Source: Pseudomonadales bacterium
Lineage (GTDB): Bacteria; Pseudomonadota; Gammaproteobacteria; Pseudomonadales; UBA5518
Reading direction: 5' to 3'
Length of the DNA: 64,000 nt
Assembly (NCBI GenBank): GCA_024234165.1
Contig: JACKOP010000003.1
Span: 558,001-622,000 of the forward strand
Below, piece by piece: positions 24,620 to 32,173 of the stretch. Every line of letters starts with the position of its first letter. Within the stretch, counting starts at the first letter, position 1. The translations under genes were made by a program, and so were the position numbers. A model generated the notes under the pieces. That model was not told the DNA's origin, made no database searches, and saw only the letters and a program-made list of their open reading frames with translations.

Positions 24620-26601
24620 TGAACTGGCTGATTGGTCTGCGGGACTGGGTCGATGCGCGTCTGCCGATCGTACGCGCGTGGGACACCCACATGGGCAAGT
24701 ACTACGCGCCCAAGAACTTCAATTTCTGGTTTTTCTTCGGCGTGCTGTCGCTGCTGGTGCTGGTCAACCAGCTGCTGACGGGCGTCTGGCTGACGATGAG
24801 CTTCGAGCCCTCGGCCGAACGCGCGTTCGCATCGGTCGAATACATCATGCGCGACGTGGAATACGGCTGGCTGATCCGCTACATGCACTCCACAGGTGCT
24901 TCGGCGTTCTTCGCAGTCGTCTATCTGCACATGTTCCGCGGACTGCTCTACGGCTCGTACCGCAAGCCGCGCGAGCTGGTGTGGATCTTCGGCATGACGA
25001 TCTACCTCGCGCTGATGGCGGAAGGCTTCCTCGGGTACGTGCTGCCCTGGGGCCAGATGTCGTACTGGGGCGCGCAGGTGATCATCTCGCTGTTCGGTGC
25101 GATTCCGTACTTCGGTGAGGACATCGTGCAGTGGATACGCGGTGACTACCTGATCTCCGGTATCACCCTGAACCGTTTCTTTGCACTGCATGTGGTCGCG
25201 GTGCCGATCATTCTGCTCGCACTGGTGTTGCTGCACATCCTGGCATTGCACGAGGTCGGTTCGAACAACCCCGATGGGGTCGAGATCAAGAAGAACAAGG
25301 ACGCCAACGGTGTGCCGCTCGACGGCGTGGCGTTCCATCCGTATTACACCGTGCACGATCTGGTCGGGATCTCGGTGTTCCTGTTCGTGTTCTGCACCGT
25401 GTTGTTCTTCTTCCCCGAGATGGGCGGCTACTTCCTCGAACACGCGAACTTCGAACAGGCGGATTCACTGAAGACCCCCGCGCACATTGCACCGGTGTGG
25501 TACTACACGCCGTTCTATTCGATGCTGCGGGCAGTACCGGACAAGTTCGGCGGTTTCGTGGTGATGGCGGCAGCCATTGCGATCATGTTCGTGCTGCCGT
25601 GGCTCGATCGCAGCCCCGTGAAGTCGATTCGCTACAAGGGTGTGCTGAGCCGTGCGGCAATCGTGATCTTCGCGGCATCGTTCATCATCCTCGGCGTTCT
25701 TGGCGTGAAGCCGCCGACCCCTGCGCGCACTGCGCTGGCGCAGGTGTGCACCGTTCTCTATTTCGCCTTCTTCCTGCTGATGCCGTTCTATACGCGCATG
25801 GAGAAGACGCAGCCGGAGCCGGCGCGCGTCACGATGGACGGCGGCATCGGACCGGTGAAGTTCGTCGGGGCACTGGTGCTGGTCGGCCTGCTTGCGTTCC
25901 TGCCGCTGAAGGCGGTGGGCTCGGAAGCCGAACTTTCGTGCGGAACGATCCAGTGCGACTCGTTCCAGGCCGATCTGCACGACAAGGAGTCGCTGCAGCG
26001 CGGTGCGAAGTACTACATGAACTACTGCATGGGTTGCCATTCGCTGAAGCATGCGCGGTACGAACGCACCGCGCTCGATCTGGGCATACCGGTCGAACTC
26101 GCCGAGCAGTATCTGATCTTCGACAATACGAAGATCGGCGATCTGATGCAGAACGCGATGCCGGTGCCGCTGGCGAAGAAGTGGTTCGGTGCGCCACCAC
26201 CCGATCTCACCCTGATCTCGCGTGCGCGTACACCGGAGTGGATTTATACGTACCTGCGCAATTTCTACCGTGACGATTCACCGGCCCGCCCATGGGGTGT
26301 CAACAACCGCGTGTTTGCGGACGTTGCGATGCCGCACGTGATGGCCGAGTTGCAGGGAGTACCGGAATGCGTGGCAGCAGGTGAGCACAAATGCGCCACG
26401 CTCGCGGTGGGGCAGGCCGGCAGCATGACCAATGCGGAGTTCGACGCAGTGGCGGCTGATCTGACCAATTTTCTCGCCTACGTTGCCGAGCCGATGGCGC
26501 TCGAACGCAAGCGACTCGGTGTCTATGCACTGCTGTTCGTGGTGGTCTTCGGCGTATTTGCCTACTTGCTGAATCGCGAGTACTGGAAAGACGTGCATTG
26601 A
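24619..26601 (+). CDS. Fused cytochrome b / cytochrome c1 of the bc1 complex
   Basis: A single 660-residue reading holds both remaining bc1 subunits. Residues 1-400 are cytochrome b with eight helices and haem ligands H90/H191 and H104/H206; the Qo motif reads PVWY (292-295). Residues about 413-435 form a hydrophobic stretch ending in AVGSEA that looks like an internal signal peptide. Residues 436-660 are cytochrome c1 with CMGCH (470-474), likely axial M571 in DVAMPHV, and a C-terminal anchor (631-651). In most gammaproteobacteria petB and petC are separate; a comparable fusion, fbcH of Bradyrhizobium, is made as a precursor and cleaved. No stop or second ribosome binding site interrupts the join. 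Confidence 0.96.
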   Translation: MNWLIGLRDWVDARLPIVRAWDTHMGKYYAPKNFNFWFFFGVLSLLVLVNQLLTGVWLTMSFEPSAERAFASVEYIMRDVEYGWLIRYMHSTGASAFFAVVYLHMFRGLLYGSYRKPRELVWIFGMTIYLALMAEGFLGYVLPWGQMSYWGAQVIISLFGAIPYFGEDIVQWIRGDYLISGITLNRFFALHVVAVPIILLALVLLHILALHEVGSNNPDGVEIKKNKDANGVPLDGVAFHPYYTVHDLVGISVFLFVFCTVLFFFPEMGGYFLEHANFEQADSLKTPAHIAPVWYYTPFYSMLRAVPDKFGGFVVMAAAIAIMFVLPWLDRSPVKSIRYKGVLSRAAIVIFAASFIILGVLGVKPPTPARTALAQVCTVLYFAFFLLMPFYTRMEKTQPEPARVTMDGGIGPVKFVGALVLVGLLAFLPLKAVGSEAELSCGTIQCDSFQADLHDKESLQRGAKYYMNYCMGCHSLKHARYERTALDLGIPVELAEQYLIFDNTKIGDLMQNAMPVPLAKKWFGAPPPDLTLISRARTPEWIYTYLRNFYRDDSPARPWGVNNRVFADVAMPHVMAELQGVPECVAAGEHKCATLAVGQAGSMTNAEFDAVAADLTNFLAYVAEPMALERKRLGVYALLFVVVFGVFAYLLNREYWKDVH

Positions 26602-26759
26602 TGAAGAGGGTGCGGGTCGCCCGGGCGGCTCGCACCAGGCCGATGACGGTGCATGCAGGTGTGCATGGTGCGATTGCCGTGCGGCTGACGACGCACTCGA
26701 CAGTGATGTTGGCGAGTTCGGCCAGGAACTCGTTGCCTGCGCTTCAGGTCCCAAGATGA
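26601..26759 (+). other. Spacer between petBC and sspB; weak 52-codon reading, sspA absent
   Basis: The 154 bases between the two genes can be read as a 52-residue arginine-rich peptide (MKRVRVARAARTRPM...) whose ATG overlaps the petBC stop and whose TGA overlaps the sspB ATG. No Shine-Dalgarno site precedes it and it matches no family I know, so it may be chance or a coupling leader. sspA, which normally lies here, is not recognisable in any frame. Confidence 0.3.
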
Positions 26760-27139
26760 AATCGAGCCGACCCTACCTGGTGCGTGCGCTGCATGAGTGG
26801 ATCGTCGACAACGGCTGTACGCCGTATCTGCTGGTCGATGCGATGGCCAGGGGCGTCGATGTGCCGCAGCAGTACGTGAAGAACGGGCAGATCGTATTGA
26901 ACATTTCACCGACGGCCGTCGGTGGCATCACGATGGGCAATGAGGAAATCCGTTTCCGCGGCCGATTCGGCGGGGTTGCGATCGACATCCTCGTTCCCGT
27001 CGCTGCAGTGCTTGGAATCTATGCGCGGGAGAATGGCCAGGGAATGGTCTTCGATCCGGAGCCGCCGGACACGCCTGAACCGCCCGGGATCGACGACCCG
27101 AGCCGTTCGGGGAAACCTTCGTTACGCGTGGTGAAATAG
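26756..27139 (+). CDS. sspB: ClpXP protease specificity-enhancing factor SspB
   Basis: 127 residues: a folded domain (RPYLVRALHEWIVDNGCTPYLLVDA... VLNISPTAVGGITMGNEEIRFRGRFGG) that binds ssrA tags, a linker of acidic residues and prolines, and a C-terminal SLRVVK tail that matches the ClpX-docking XB motif. It delivers ssrA-tagged proteins to ClpXP. It is usually co-transcribed with sspA, which is missing here. Its stop lies three bases from the stop of diaA on the opposite strand. Confidence 0.96.
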   Translation: MKSSRPYLVRALHEWIVDNGCTPYLLVDAMARGVDVPQQYVKNGQIVLNISPTAVGGITMGNEEIRFRGRFGGVAIDILVPVAAVLGIYARENGQGMVFDPEPPDTPEPPGIDDPSRSGKPSLRVVK

Positions 27140-27142
27140 CAC

Positions 27143-27736
27143 TCAAGCGGATCCGAACAGGCGGATTTCGAGCAGTTCTGCCAGGGCGTCCAGCAGCAAC
27201 TGCTGACACTCCAGCACCCGCAAGGGATCCTGTAGCGGCACCTGCAATTCGACGTCCTCACGCGCGAGGATGATCGGTGCGTGCTCGCCGTCGTCTGCCG
27301 AGAGTACGAGGACGCGCATTTCGCGCAAGTGCGCAGCGCTGATCGCAGGTCCCAGCACGGAGACGTTCCTGGAACCCTGGACAAGTACCAGCACGTCGCC
27401 GGGTTGGCCCAGCGCGCGCACCTGGCGCGAGAAGACGTTTGCAACCCCGTAAGATTCCGCAATCGCACCGCTCGCCGTGTGTTCGGCACCGATCAGGATC
27501 GCGGGCAACGCGGGTCGATCCATGTGAGTGCGGTTCAGCAGTACGGCGGCGAAACCCTGGGCCAGTGCGGAGCTGATGCCCACCCCGCAGACGAGGATGC
27601 GGTGACCGGACAGCAGACTGTCGCCAAGCAGGTCGACGGCACGCGATACCTCCGTGTAGAGCACGTCGAGAGTGCGATAGACCGCATCCACGTGGGCTGC
27701 GAACAGTGCCTGCAGGGGGTCGTCGATCTGGTCCAT
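27143..27736 (-). CDS. diaA: DiaA-like SIS domain protein, DnaA initiator-associating
   Basis: 197 residues, the DiaA length (196 in E. coli), starting at ATG 27736. It is a single SIS fold with GVGISSALAQGFAAVLLNR, GAEHTASGAIAESYG and VQGSRNVSVLGP. DiaA tetramers bind DnaA and promote orderly initiation; the related GmhA is a sugar isomerase, but the neighbours lpoA-yraN favour DiaA. The dolP gene that often follows diaA is absent. Confidence 0.88.
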   Translation of the reverse strand: MDQIDDPLQALFAAHVDAVYRTLDVLYTEVSRAVDLLGDSLLSGHRILVCGVGISSALAQGFAAVLLNRTHMDRPALPAILIGAEHTASGAIAESYGVANVFSRQVRALGQPGDVLVLVQGSRNVSVLGPAISAAHLREMRVLVLSADDGEHAPIILAREDVELQVPLQDPLRVLECQQLLLDALAELLEIRLFGSA

Positions 27737-27753
27737 GTGAAAACTCCCCAAGC

Positions 27754-28146
27754 TCAGTCGAAGATACCGCGGATCCAGGTAGTGCGCGGTGTGGCGACGC
27801 CAGGCGCTCCGTCGATCGCGAACAGGTCGAATCGCAGCGGCTGGCGTTGCAGCGATGGATGCCAGGCGATGAACAACGCGGCACTCGCCTGCAGGCGGCG
27901 TCGCTTCGTCGCACTGATGGTTTCGACGGCGCTGCCGAAGCGTGCGCTGGCGCTGGCGCGTGCGCGCACCTCGACGAACACGAGTGTATCGCCATCGCGC
28001 ATCACGAGGTCGATTTCGCCGAGGCGGCAGCGGAAATTGCGCGCGACGAGCCGCAATCCCTGTGTGCTCAGTTGCTGCAGCGCATGATCTTCTGCCGCAC
28101 GACCTATGGTTGCTGAGTCGGTTGCATGCCGGCTTCGGTGCTCCAT
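27754..28146 (-). CDS. yraN: YraN family (UPF0102) endonuclease-like protein
   Basis: 130 residues with the restriction-endonuclease-like core: GRAAEDHALQQL, then FRCRLGEIDLVMRDGDTLVFVEVRAR, in which the E-I-D-L and E-V-R residues form the PD-(D/E)XK site. Function is unproven; it is found throughout bacteria. Starting at ATG 28146 it overlaps the 3' end of lpoA by 43 bases, typical for this pair. Confidence 0.9.
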   Translation of the reverse strand: MEHRSRHATDSATIGRAAEDHALQQLSTQGLRLVARNFRCRLGEIDLVMRDGDTLVFVEVRARASASARFGSAVETISATKRRRLQASAALFIAWHPSLQRQPLRFDLFAIDGAPGVATPRTTWIRGIFD

Positions 28147-30065
28147 GGCGTCTCTCCCTCCGTGGACAGACTGTCGATGCGAGACGGCGCCGCGAGTGAC
28201 GCGCGGGCGTCCTCGGCAACGGCAATGCCGTCGGTGAATACATACCACGACAGGCGGCGATGCAGGCGCCGGTTCCCATCGAGCAGCAACTCGCCGGTTG
28301 CCCCCGACAGCCCCAGCGCGTTCATCCATTCCAGCAGTCCGGTGCGTGATTGCAGCCTGCAGGCATCGACGCCGAGAGCCGCAAGCCGCTGCATCCCACC
28401 CGGTGGTGCGCCATCGCCGAGCGCATCGCGCAGCGGGCGTTCGGCAGTGGAAAACCACGGTGCGTCGAGGAGGTGCACTGTCTCGAGGTCGCGGTCGTCG
28501 CGCCGGTCGGTTTGAGCCGCGTTGCTCTGGCTCGTCGCCCACAGCGGCAGGTCGCCGGCATAGAGGAAGGAAACCAGGGGGCGCAGCGAACGCGCGGCGA
28601 CTGGATTGGCGAACATCACGAGCAGGTCCAGATCCTGACGCCGTCGGGCTTCGCTGATCAGTTCGCGTCCGAGCAGCCTCGTCAGTGCCGCAGTGCGTTG
28701 CCTGCTGCCCTCGATCAGCAGCATGCGCTCGAAGTCTCGCCGGAACGCGTTTAGGTTGAGATCGGTCAGTGTCAGCGCATCGGCGACGTCTTCTGCCGCG
28801 ATCGCGTGCCAGCGTTCGCGAAACCGCTCCAACTGACGTTGTGAAAGCTGGGAGTCGTCACTCAGAAGCACCACCCGACGAAAGTCGCGCTCGTATGCGG
28901 ATCGTGCGAGCTGGTCGACCTCGTCGATGGCATCGAGGCCGAAGCTGTACAGATGTCCGTCCAGCGGTGGGGGTGCATCCGAAAAGTTCAATGCCAGCGT
29001 AGGCACGCTGACCGGCAGTGCAGGCCCGAAGGCAGCCAGGTCTTCCTTCAGCAGGGGGCCGATCACGAAATCGGCGCCGTCGGCGATCGCGCCGGCGTAG
29101 GCGGCCGCAAAGCCACCGTTCGTCGCTGCGGTGTCGACCACGGCGACTGGAGGCAACGTCTCGCCGGCAGACGATTGCTGCAGGTGTTCAGCGAGATAGC
29201 CGTGCAGCACCGACAGCCCGCCCGCCGCGGCGTCGCCACTCAGGGGCAACAGCAGCGCTATGCGTGCAGGCTGGCGAATGCGCTCGCGAATCACCGGGAG
29301 CATGTCGGCGGCGGAACGTAGCGGAGCGATCTGTGCGTAACGTCGTTCCCAGCGTGCCAGTTCGGTGAGCTGGGTGCGCGGTCCGCGACGAATGTCGCGC
29401 ACCAGCGTGGCCAGTTCCAGCCAGCCCCGCCAGTCTTCGCGCGTGGCAGCGGTAGCTGCCCGTTCCAGTTCGGGCATGTCGACGGCGGCCAGTGCAGCAA
29501 ACAGTGCATTCACATTGTCGCGGCGCATCGTCTCGTCGCTGAGCCAGGGATGGATCAGCGTGCGTTCGTGTGCGCTGTCGAGATGGCGGTCCAGGGCGCT
29601 GAACACGTCGGCGCGCGTCAGTGCCAGTTCGACCTGCAGCGCACTATCGTATTGCTGCGCCGCGGGTGCGATCGACTGCAGGCGAAGCAACGCGCCCTGC
29701 GCGTTTCCCGCATCCAGGTCGAGCTGCGTCCCGAGCAGTGCATGGCGTGCCTGCTGCCGTGGCTGGAGGGTGGTTGACGCGAGTTCATCGAGCAGCGCGC
29801 GTGCACGCACCAGATCACCCCGGCGCAGCAGCTCCGCCGCTGCATCCAGGCGCGCTTCGCTGGCAGCTGCGGACTTGCCGCTACGCGCTGCCAGTGCGAG
29901 CAGCCGTTCGACTTCGTCCTCGACAGGCTGCTGCGGTATCACGGGACGTGTTTCGGCAGGAGCCGGGGGCGTGTCGGTGTCCGGACGTGTCGGTTGCTCG
30001 GAGCAGCCGGTCGCGACGAGCAGGGCCAGCAGGACGGGCAGGTAACGGCGAAGCGGTGATGTCAT
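28104..30065 (-). CDS. lpoA: Penicillin-binding protein activator LpoA
   Basis: A 653-residue outer membrane lipoprotein with lipobox VATGC (lipidated cysteine at residue 21). The N-terminal half is built of TPR-like helices; the C-terminal half resembles periplasmic binding proteins (RIALLLPLSGDAAAGGLSVLHGYLAE, then DFVIGPLLKEDLAAF). LpoA reaches through the wall to activate PBP1A. Divergent from rsmI, as in E. coli. Confidence 0.95.
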   Translation of the reverse strand: MTSPLRRYLPVLLALLVATGCSEQPTRPDTDTPPAPAETRPVIPQQPVEDEVERLLALAARSGKSAAASEARLDAAAELLRRGDLVRARALLDELASTTLQPRQQARHALLGTQLDLDAGNAQGALLRLQSIAPAAQQYDSALQVELALTRADVFSALDRHLDSAHERTLIHPWLSDETMRRDNVNALFAALAAVDMPELERAATAATREDWRGWLELATLVRDIRRGPRTQLTELARWERRYAQIAPLRSAADMLPVIRERIRQPARIALLLPLSGDAAAGGLSVLHGYLAEHLQQSSAGETLPPVAVVDTAATNGGFAAAYAGAIADGADFVIGPLLKEDLAAFGPALPVSVPTLALNFSDAPPPLDGHLYSFGLDAIDEVDQLARSAYERDFRRVVLLSDDSQLSQRQLERFRERWHAIAAEDVADALTLTDLNLNAFRRDFERMLLIEGSRQRTAALTRLLGRELISEARRRQDLDLLVMFANPVAARSLRPLVSFLYAGDLPLWATSQSNAAQTDRRDDRDLETVHLLDAPWFSTAERPLRDALGDGAPPGGMQRLAALGVDACRLQSRTGLLEWMNALGLSGATGELLLDGNRRLHRRLSWYVFTDGIAVAEDARASLAAPSRIDSLSTEGETPWSTEAGMQPTQQP

Positions 30066-30129
30066 GCCGGTATACTAACGCAAACCGTCGCAGCGGCTGC
30101 GGCGCGATTGCCGGCGTGGGGGTGGAACC

Positions 30130-30975
30130 TTGCTTTTTGTCGTGGCGACCCCGATCGGTAACCCCGCTGACATCACGCAGCGTGCTGTCGATGTGCTCGC
30201 GGGTGTCGACGTGATCGCTGCCGAAGATACTCGACGCTGCCGACGGTTGCTGGCGCAGTTGGGCATATCGCGTCCGGTGATTGCGTATCACGACCACAAT
30301 GAGGCTTCCCGTGGTGCTGGCCTGCTGCGCCGCCTGGGTGAAGGCGATTCGGTGGCGCTGGTGGCGGATGCCGGAACGCCGCTGATCTCCGACCCGGGCT
30401 ACCGGTTGGTGCGCGACGCGCGGGCGGCAGGCGTAACGGTGGTGGCGGTGCCCGGACCCTGTGCGGCAATCGCTGCGTTGAGCGTTGCCGGGTTGCCTAC
30501 CGATCGCTTCGTGTTCGAAGGTTTTCTCCCGGCGCGCAGCGCGGCACGTCAGGCGCGTCTGGCTGAACTGGCAACGGAGACCCGCACGCTGGTGTTCTAC
30601 GAATCGCCGCGGCGCATTCTCGAGACATTGCGTGATGTCGCACAGACGATCGGTGGCGGGCGACGCTGTGTGCTCGCACGTGAGCTGACCAAGGTGCACG
30701 AGACGGTGCTCGGCGGCAGTGTCGACGACGTGCTGCTGAAGGTCGAGGGCGATCCGGAGCAGCAACTCGGCGAGGTCGTGCTGCTGCTCGATGGTGCCGA
30801 AGCGATTGTCGAGCAGAATGAGGTGAGCGTGAGCCTCGACGTGCTGCTGAAGGCCTTGCTCGAGCGCATGTCCCTCAGCGAGGCCGTTGCCTGCGCGGCG
30901 CAGATCAGCGGGCGGGCACGCAACGAGGTCTACCGCAGTGCCCTGGCGTTGCGGCCGACCGAAGCGTCGCGGTGA
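30130..30975 (+). CDS. rsmI: 16S rRNA 2'-O-ribose C1402 methyltransferase RsmI
   Basis: 281 residues starting at TTG 30130, the only start that keeps the full family opening LFVVATPIGNPADITQRAV. Further signatures are AEDTRR, YHDHNE, the SAM-binding LVADAGTPLISDPGYRLV and VPGPCAAIAAL. It makes the 2'-O-methylation of C1402 in 16S rRNA. A TATACT box lies at 30071-30076 upstream. The stop codon is part of the rnpB promoter. Confidence 0.95.
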   Translation: MLFVVATPIGNPADITQRAVDVLAGVDVIAAEDTRRCRRLLAQLGISRPVIAYHDHNEASRGAGLLRRLGEGDSVALVADAGTPLISDPGYRLVRDARAAGVTVVAVPGPCAAIAALSVAGLPTDRFVFEGFLPARSAARQARLAELATETRTLVFYESPRRILETLRDVAQTIGGGRRCVLARELTKVHETVLGGSVDDVLLKVEGDPEQQLGEVVLLLDGAEAIVEQNEVSVSLDVLLKALLERMSLSEAVACAAQISGRARNEVYRSALALRPTEASR

Positions 30976-30981
30976 TATACT
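30973..30981 (+). promoter_or_regulatory. Extended -10 promoter of rnpB
   Basis: TGATATACT is an extended -10 element (TGn plus TATACT), 9 bases before the RNA gene. Its TGA is also the stop codon of rsmI. No good -35 at the standard distance, as expected for an extended -10. Confidence 0.55.
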
Positions 30982-30989
30982 CCGCGGCG

Positions 30990-31392
30990 CAGAGTTGGCC
31001 GGGCAGTCGCCCGGAAGATCTTCGCACCAGGAGGCGCCCGCGTCTCTGCGTGTGGGTTTTCCGGGAGGAAAGTCCGGGCTCCACAGGGCAGGGTGCCAGG
31101 TAATGCCTGGGGGGCGTGAGCCCACGGAAAGTGCAACAGAAAGCATACCGCCGATGCAGCCTCCGCCTTCGTGGTGGCGGTTGCAGGCAAGGGTGAAATG
31201 GTGCGGTAAGAGCGCACCGCACGGCTGGCAACAGGCGTGGCGATGGTAAACCCCACCCGGAGCAAGACCAAATAGGAACCCTTTCGTGCGGCCCGCACGG
31301 GGTTCGGGTAGGTCGCTAGAGGCGCGCGGTGACGCTCGTCCCAGATGAATGACTGTCCTCGACAGAACCCGGCTTACAGGCCGACTCTGCTT
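30990..31392 (+). ncRNA. rnpB: RNase P RNA, bacterial class A
   Basis: About 400 nucleotides with strong similarity to E. coli M1 RNA recalled from memory. Features in order: a 5' GTTGGCCGGGCAGTCGCC, the P4 strand GAGGAAAGTCCGGGCTCC (near 31066-31083), GGGCAGGGTGCCAGGTAA, GTGCAACAGA, AAGGGTGAAA with GTGCGGTAAGAGCGCACCG, GGTAAACCCCACCCGGAGCAA, and the 3' block ACAGAACCCGGCTTAC. The 5' TTGGCC pairs with the 3' GGCCGA as helix P1. It is the catalytic RNA that trims tRNA 5' leaders. Ends are estimates to within several bases. Confidence 0.97.
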
Positions 31393-31589
31393 CTTATTAC
31401 GACTTGTATTAGTTTTATTATAATTAATAACAAAATATTCTCATTGTTGAGGTTTCACTTTAAGTTGTCTGTGCAACGGCATGTAAAGGGGCGCCAATCG
31501 TTTTGGTGAGCCTTTCCTGTGCTCCTTATCCGTTCGTAATTCTTTGATTCAAAAAGAAAAATTTTCATGCGTCAGGGGTTTTTGCGTCC
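31393..31589 (+). other. AT-rich intergenic segment between rnpB and the mraZ promoter
   Basis: Roughly 200 bases with no gene. The first 60 bases are strikingly AT-rich for this chromosome (runs such as TTATTATAATTAATAAC around 31414-31431), and a second AT patch lies near 31540-31566. It could act as rnpB transcript end, UP-element or curved DNA upstream of the dcw promoter. No hairpin with T-run was identified. Confidence 0.6.
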
Positions 31590-31618
31590 TTGACCGGTAG
31601 TTTGCGCGTCCATATAGT
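31590..31618 (+). promoter_or_regulatory. Sigma-70 promoter of mraZ and the dcw cluster
   Basis: TTGACC (31590-31595) and TATAGT (31613-31618) with exactly 17 bases between, the best promoter in the window. Predicted start near 31625, just at the first MraZ box. It probably drives much of the dcw cluster. Confidence 0.7.
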
Positions 31619-31627
31619 GCAAAAAAG

Positions 31628-31652
31628 TGGGACGAAGTGGGTGAAAGTGGAT
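31628..31652 (+). promoter_or_regulatory. MraZ operator: three TGGGN boxes in 10-bp phase
   Basis: TGGGA (31628-31632), TGGGT (31638-31642) and TGGAT (31648-31652) repeat every 10 bases with 5-base spacers, and a further TGGG begins at 31656. MraZ is known to bind such direct repeats in its own promoter. Position at and just downstream of the predicted transcript start fits repression. Confidence 0.7.
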
Positions 31653-31694
31653 GAATGGGGATATTTTCAACAATAAAACGGGCTGCAACTGACA

Positions 31695-32150
31695 GTGTTC
31701 CGCGGCGTACACCATCTCAGCATCGATCCGAAGGGGCGCGTGGCGATGCCTGCGCGTCAGCGGGATCGGCTGCAGTCGCTGTGCGCCGGGCAGCTGGTGG
31801 CGACGATCGACACCCAGAGCCGCTGCCTGCTGGTCTATCCGTTGCCGACCTGGGAAGAGCTGGAGCGCGAGATTCAGGCACTTCCGACCCTGAATCCCGT
31901 GGTGCGTCGCTTCCAGCGCCTGCTGATCGGCTATGCGAGCGATCTCGAGTGCGATGCCAGTGGGCGTGTGCTGATCCCGCCGGCATTGCGTGAGTACGCC
32001 GGACTCGACAAGAAGGCCGTGCTCGTGGGGCAGGGCAACAAGATGGAACTGTGGGACGAGGACACGTGGCTGGCTGAGCGTGACAACTGCCTGCAGATGA
32101 CTCGTGCCGGGGATGCGATTCCCGCCGAGATGCTGCGATTGTCACTCTAG
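31695..32150 (+). CDS. mraZ: Transcriptional regulator MraZ
   Basis: 151 residues, starting at GTG 31695 (FRGVHHLSIDPKGRVAMPARQRD). Two AbrB-like SpoVT folds are present, each with the D-x-K/S-GR pattern (DPKGR near residue 11, DASGRVLIP near 87). MraZ regulates the dcw cluster by binding the repeats upstream of its own gene. rsmH follows 23 bases later. Confidence 0.96.
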   Translation: MFRGVHHLSIDPKGRVAMPARQRDRLQSLCAGQLVATIDTQSRCLLVYPLPTWEELEREIQALPTLNPVVRRFQRLLIGYASDLECDASGRVLIPPALREYAGLDKKAVLVGQGNKMELWDEDTWLAERDNCLQMTRAGDAIPAEMLRLSL

Positions 32151-32173
32151 GCCAGCGGCGGCAGGCGGTTGCG

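Noticed and set aside
27143..27736. GmhA sedoheptulose-7-phosphate isomerase instead of DiaA
   Set aside because: Similar fold, but the rsmI-lpoA-yraN neighbourhood and length fit DiaA.
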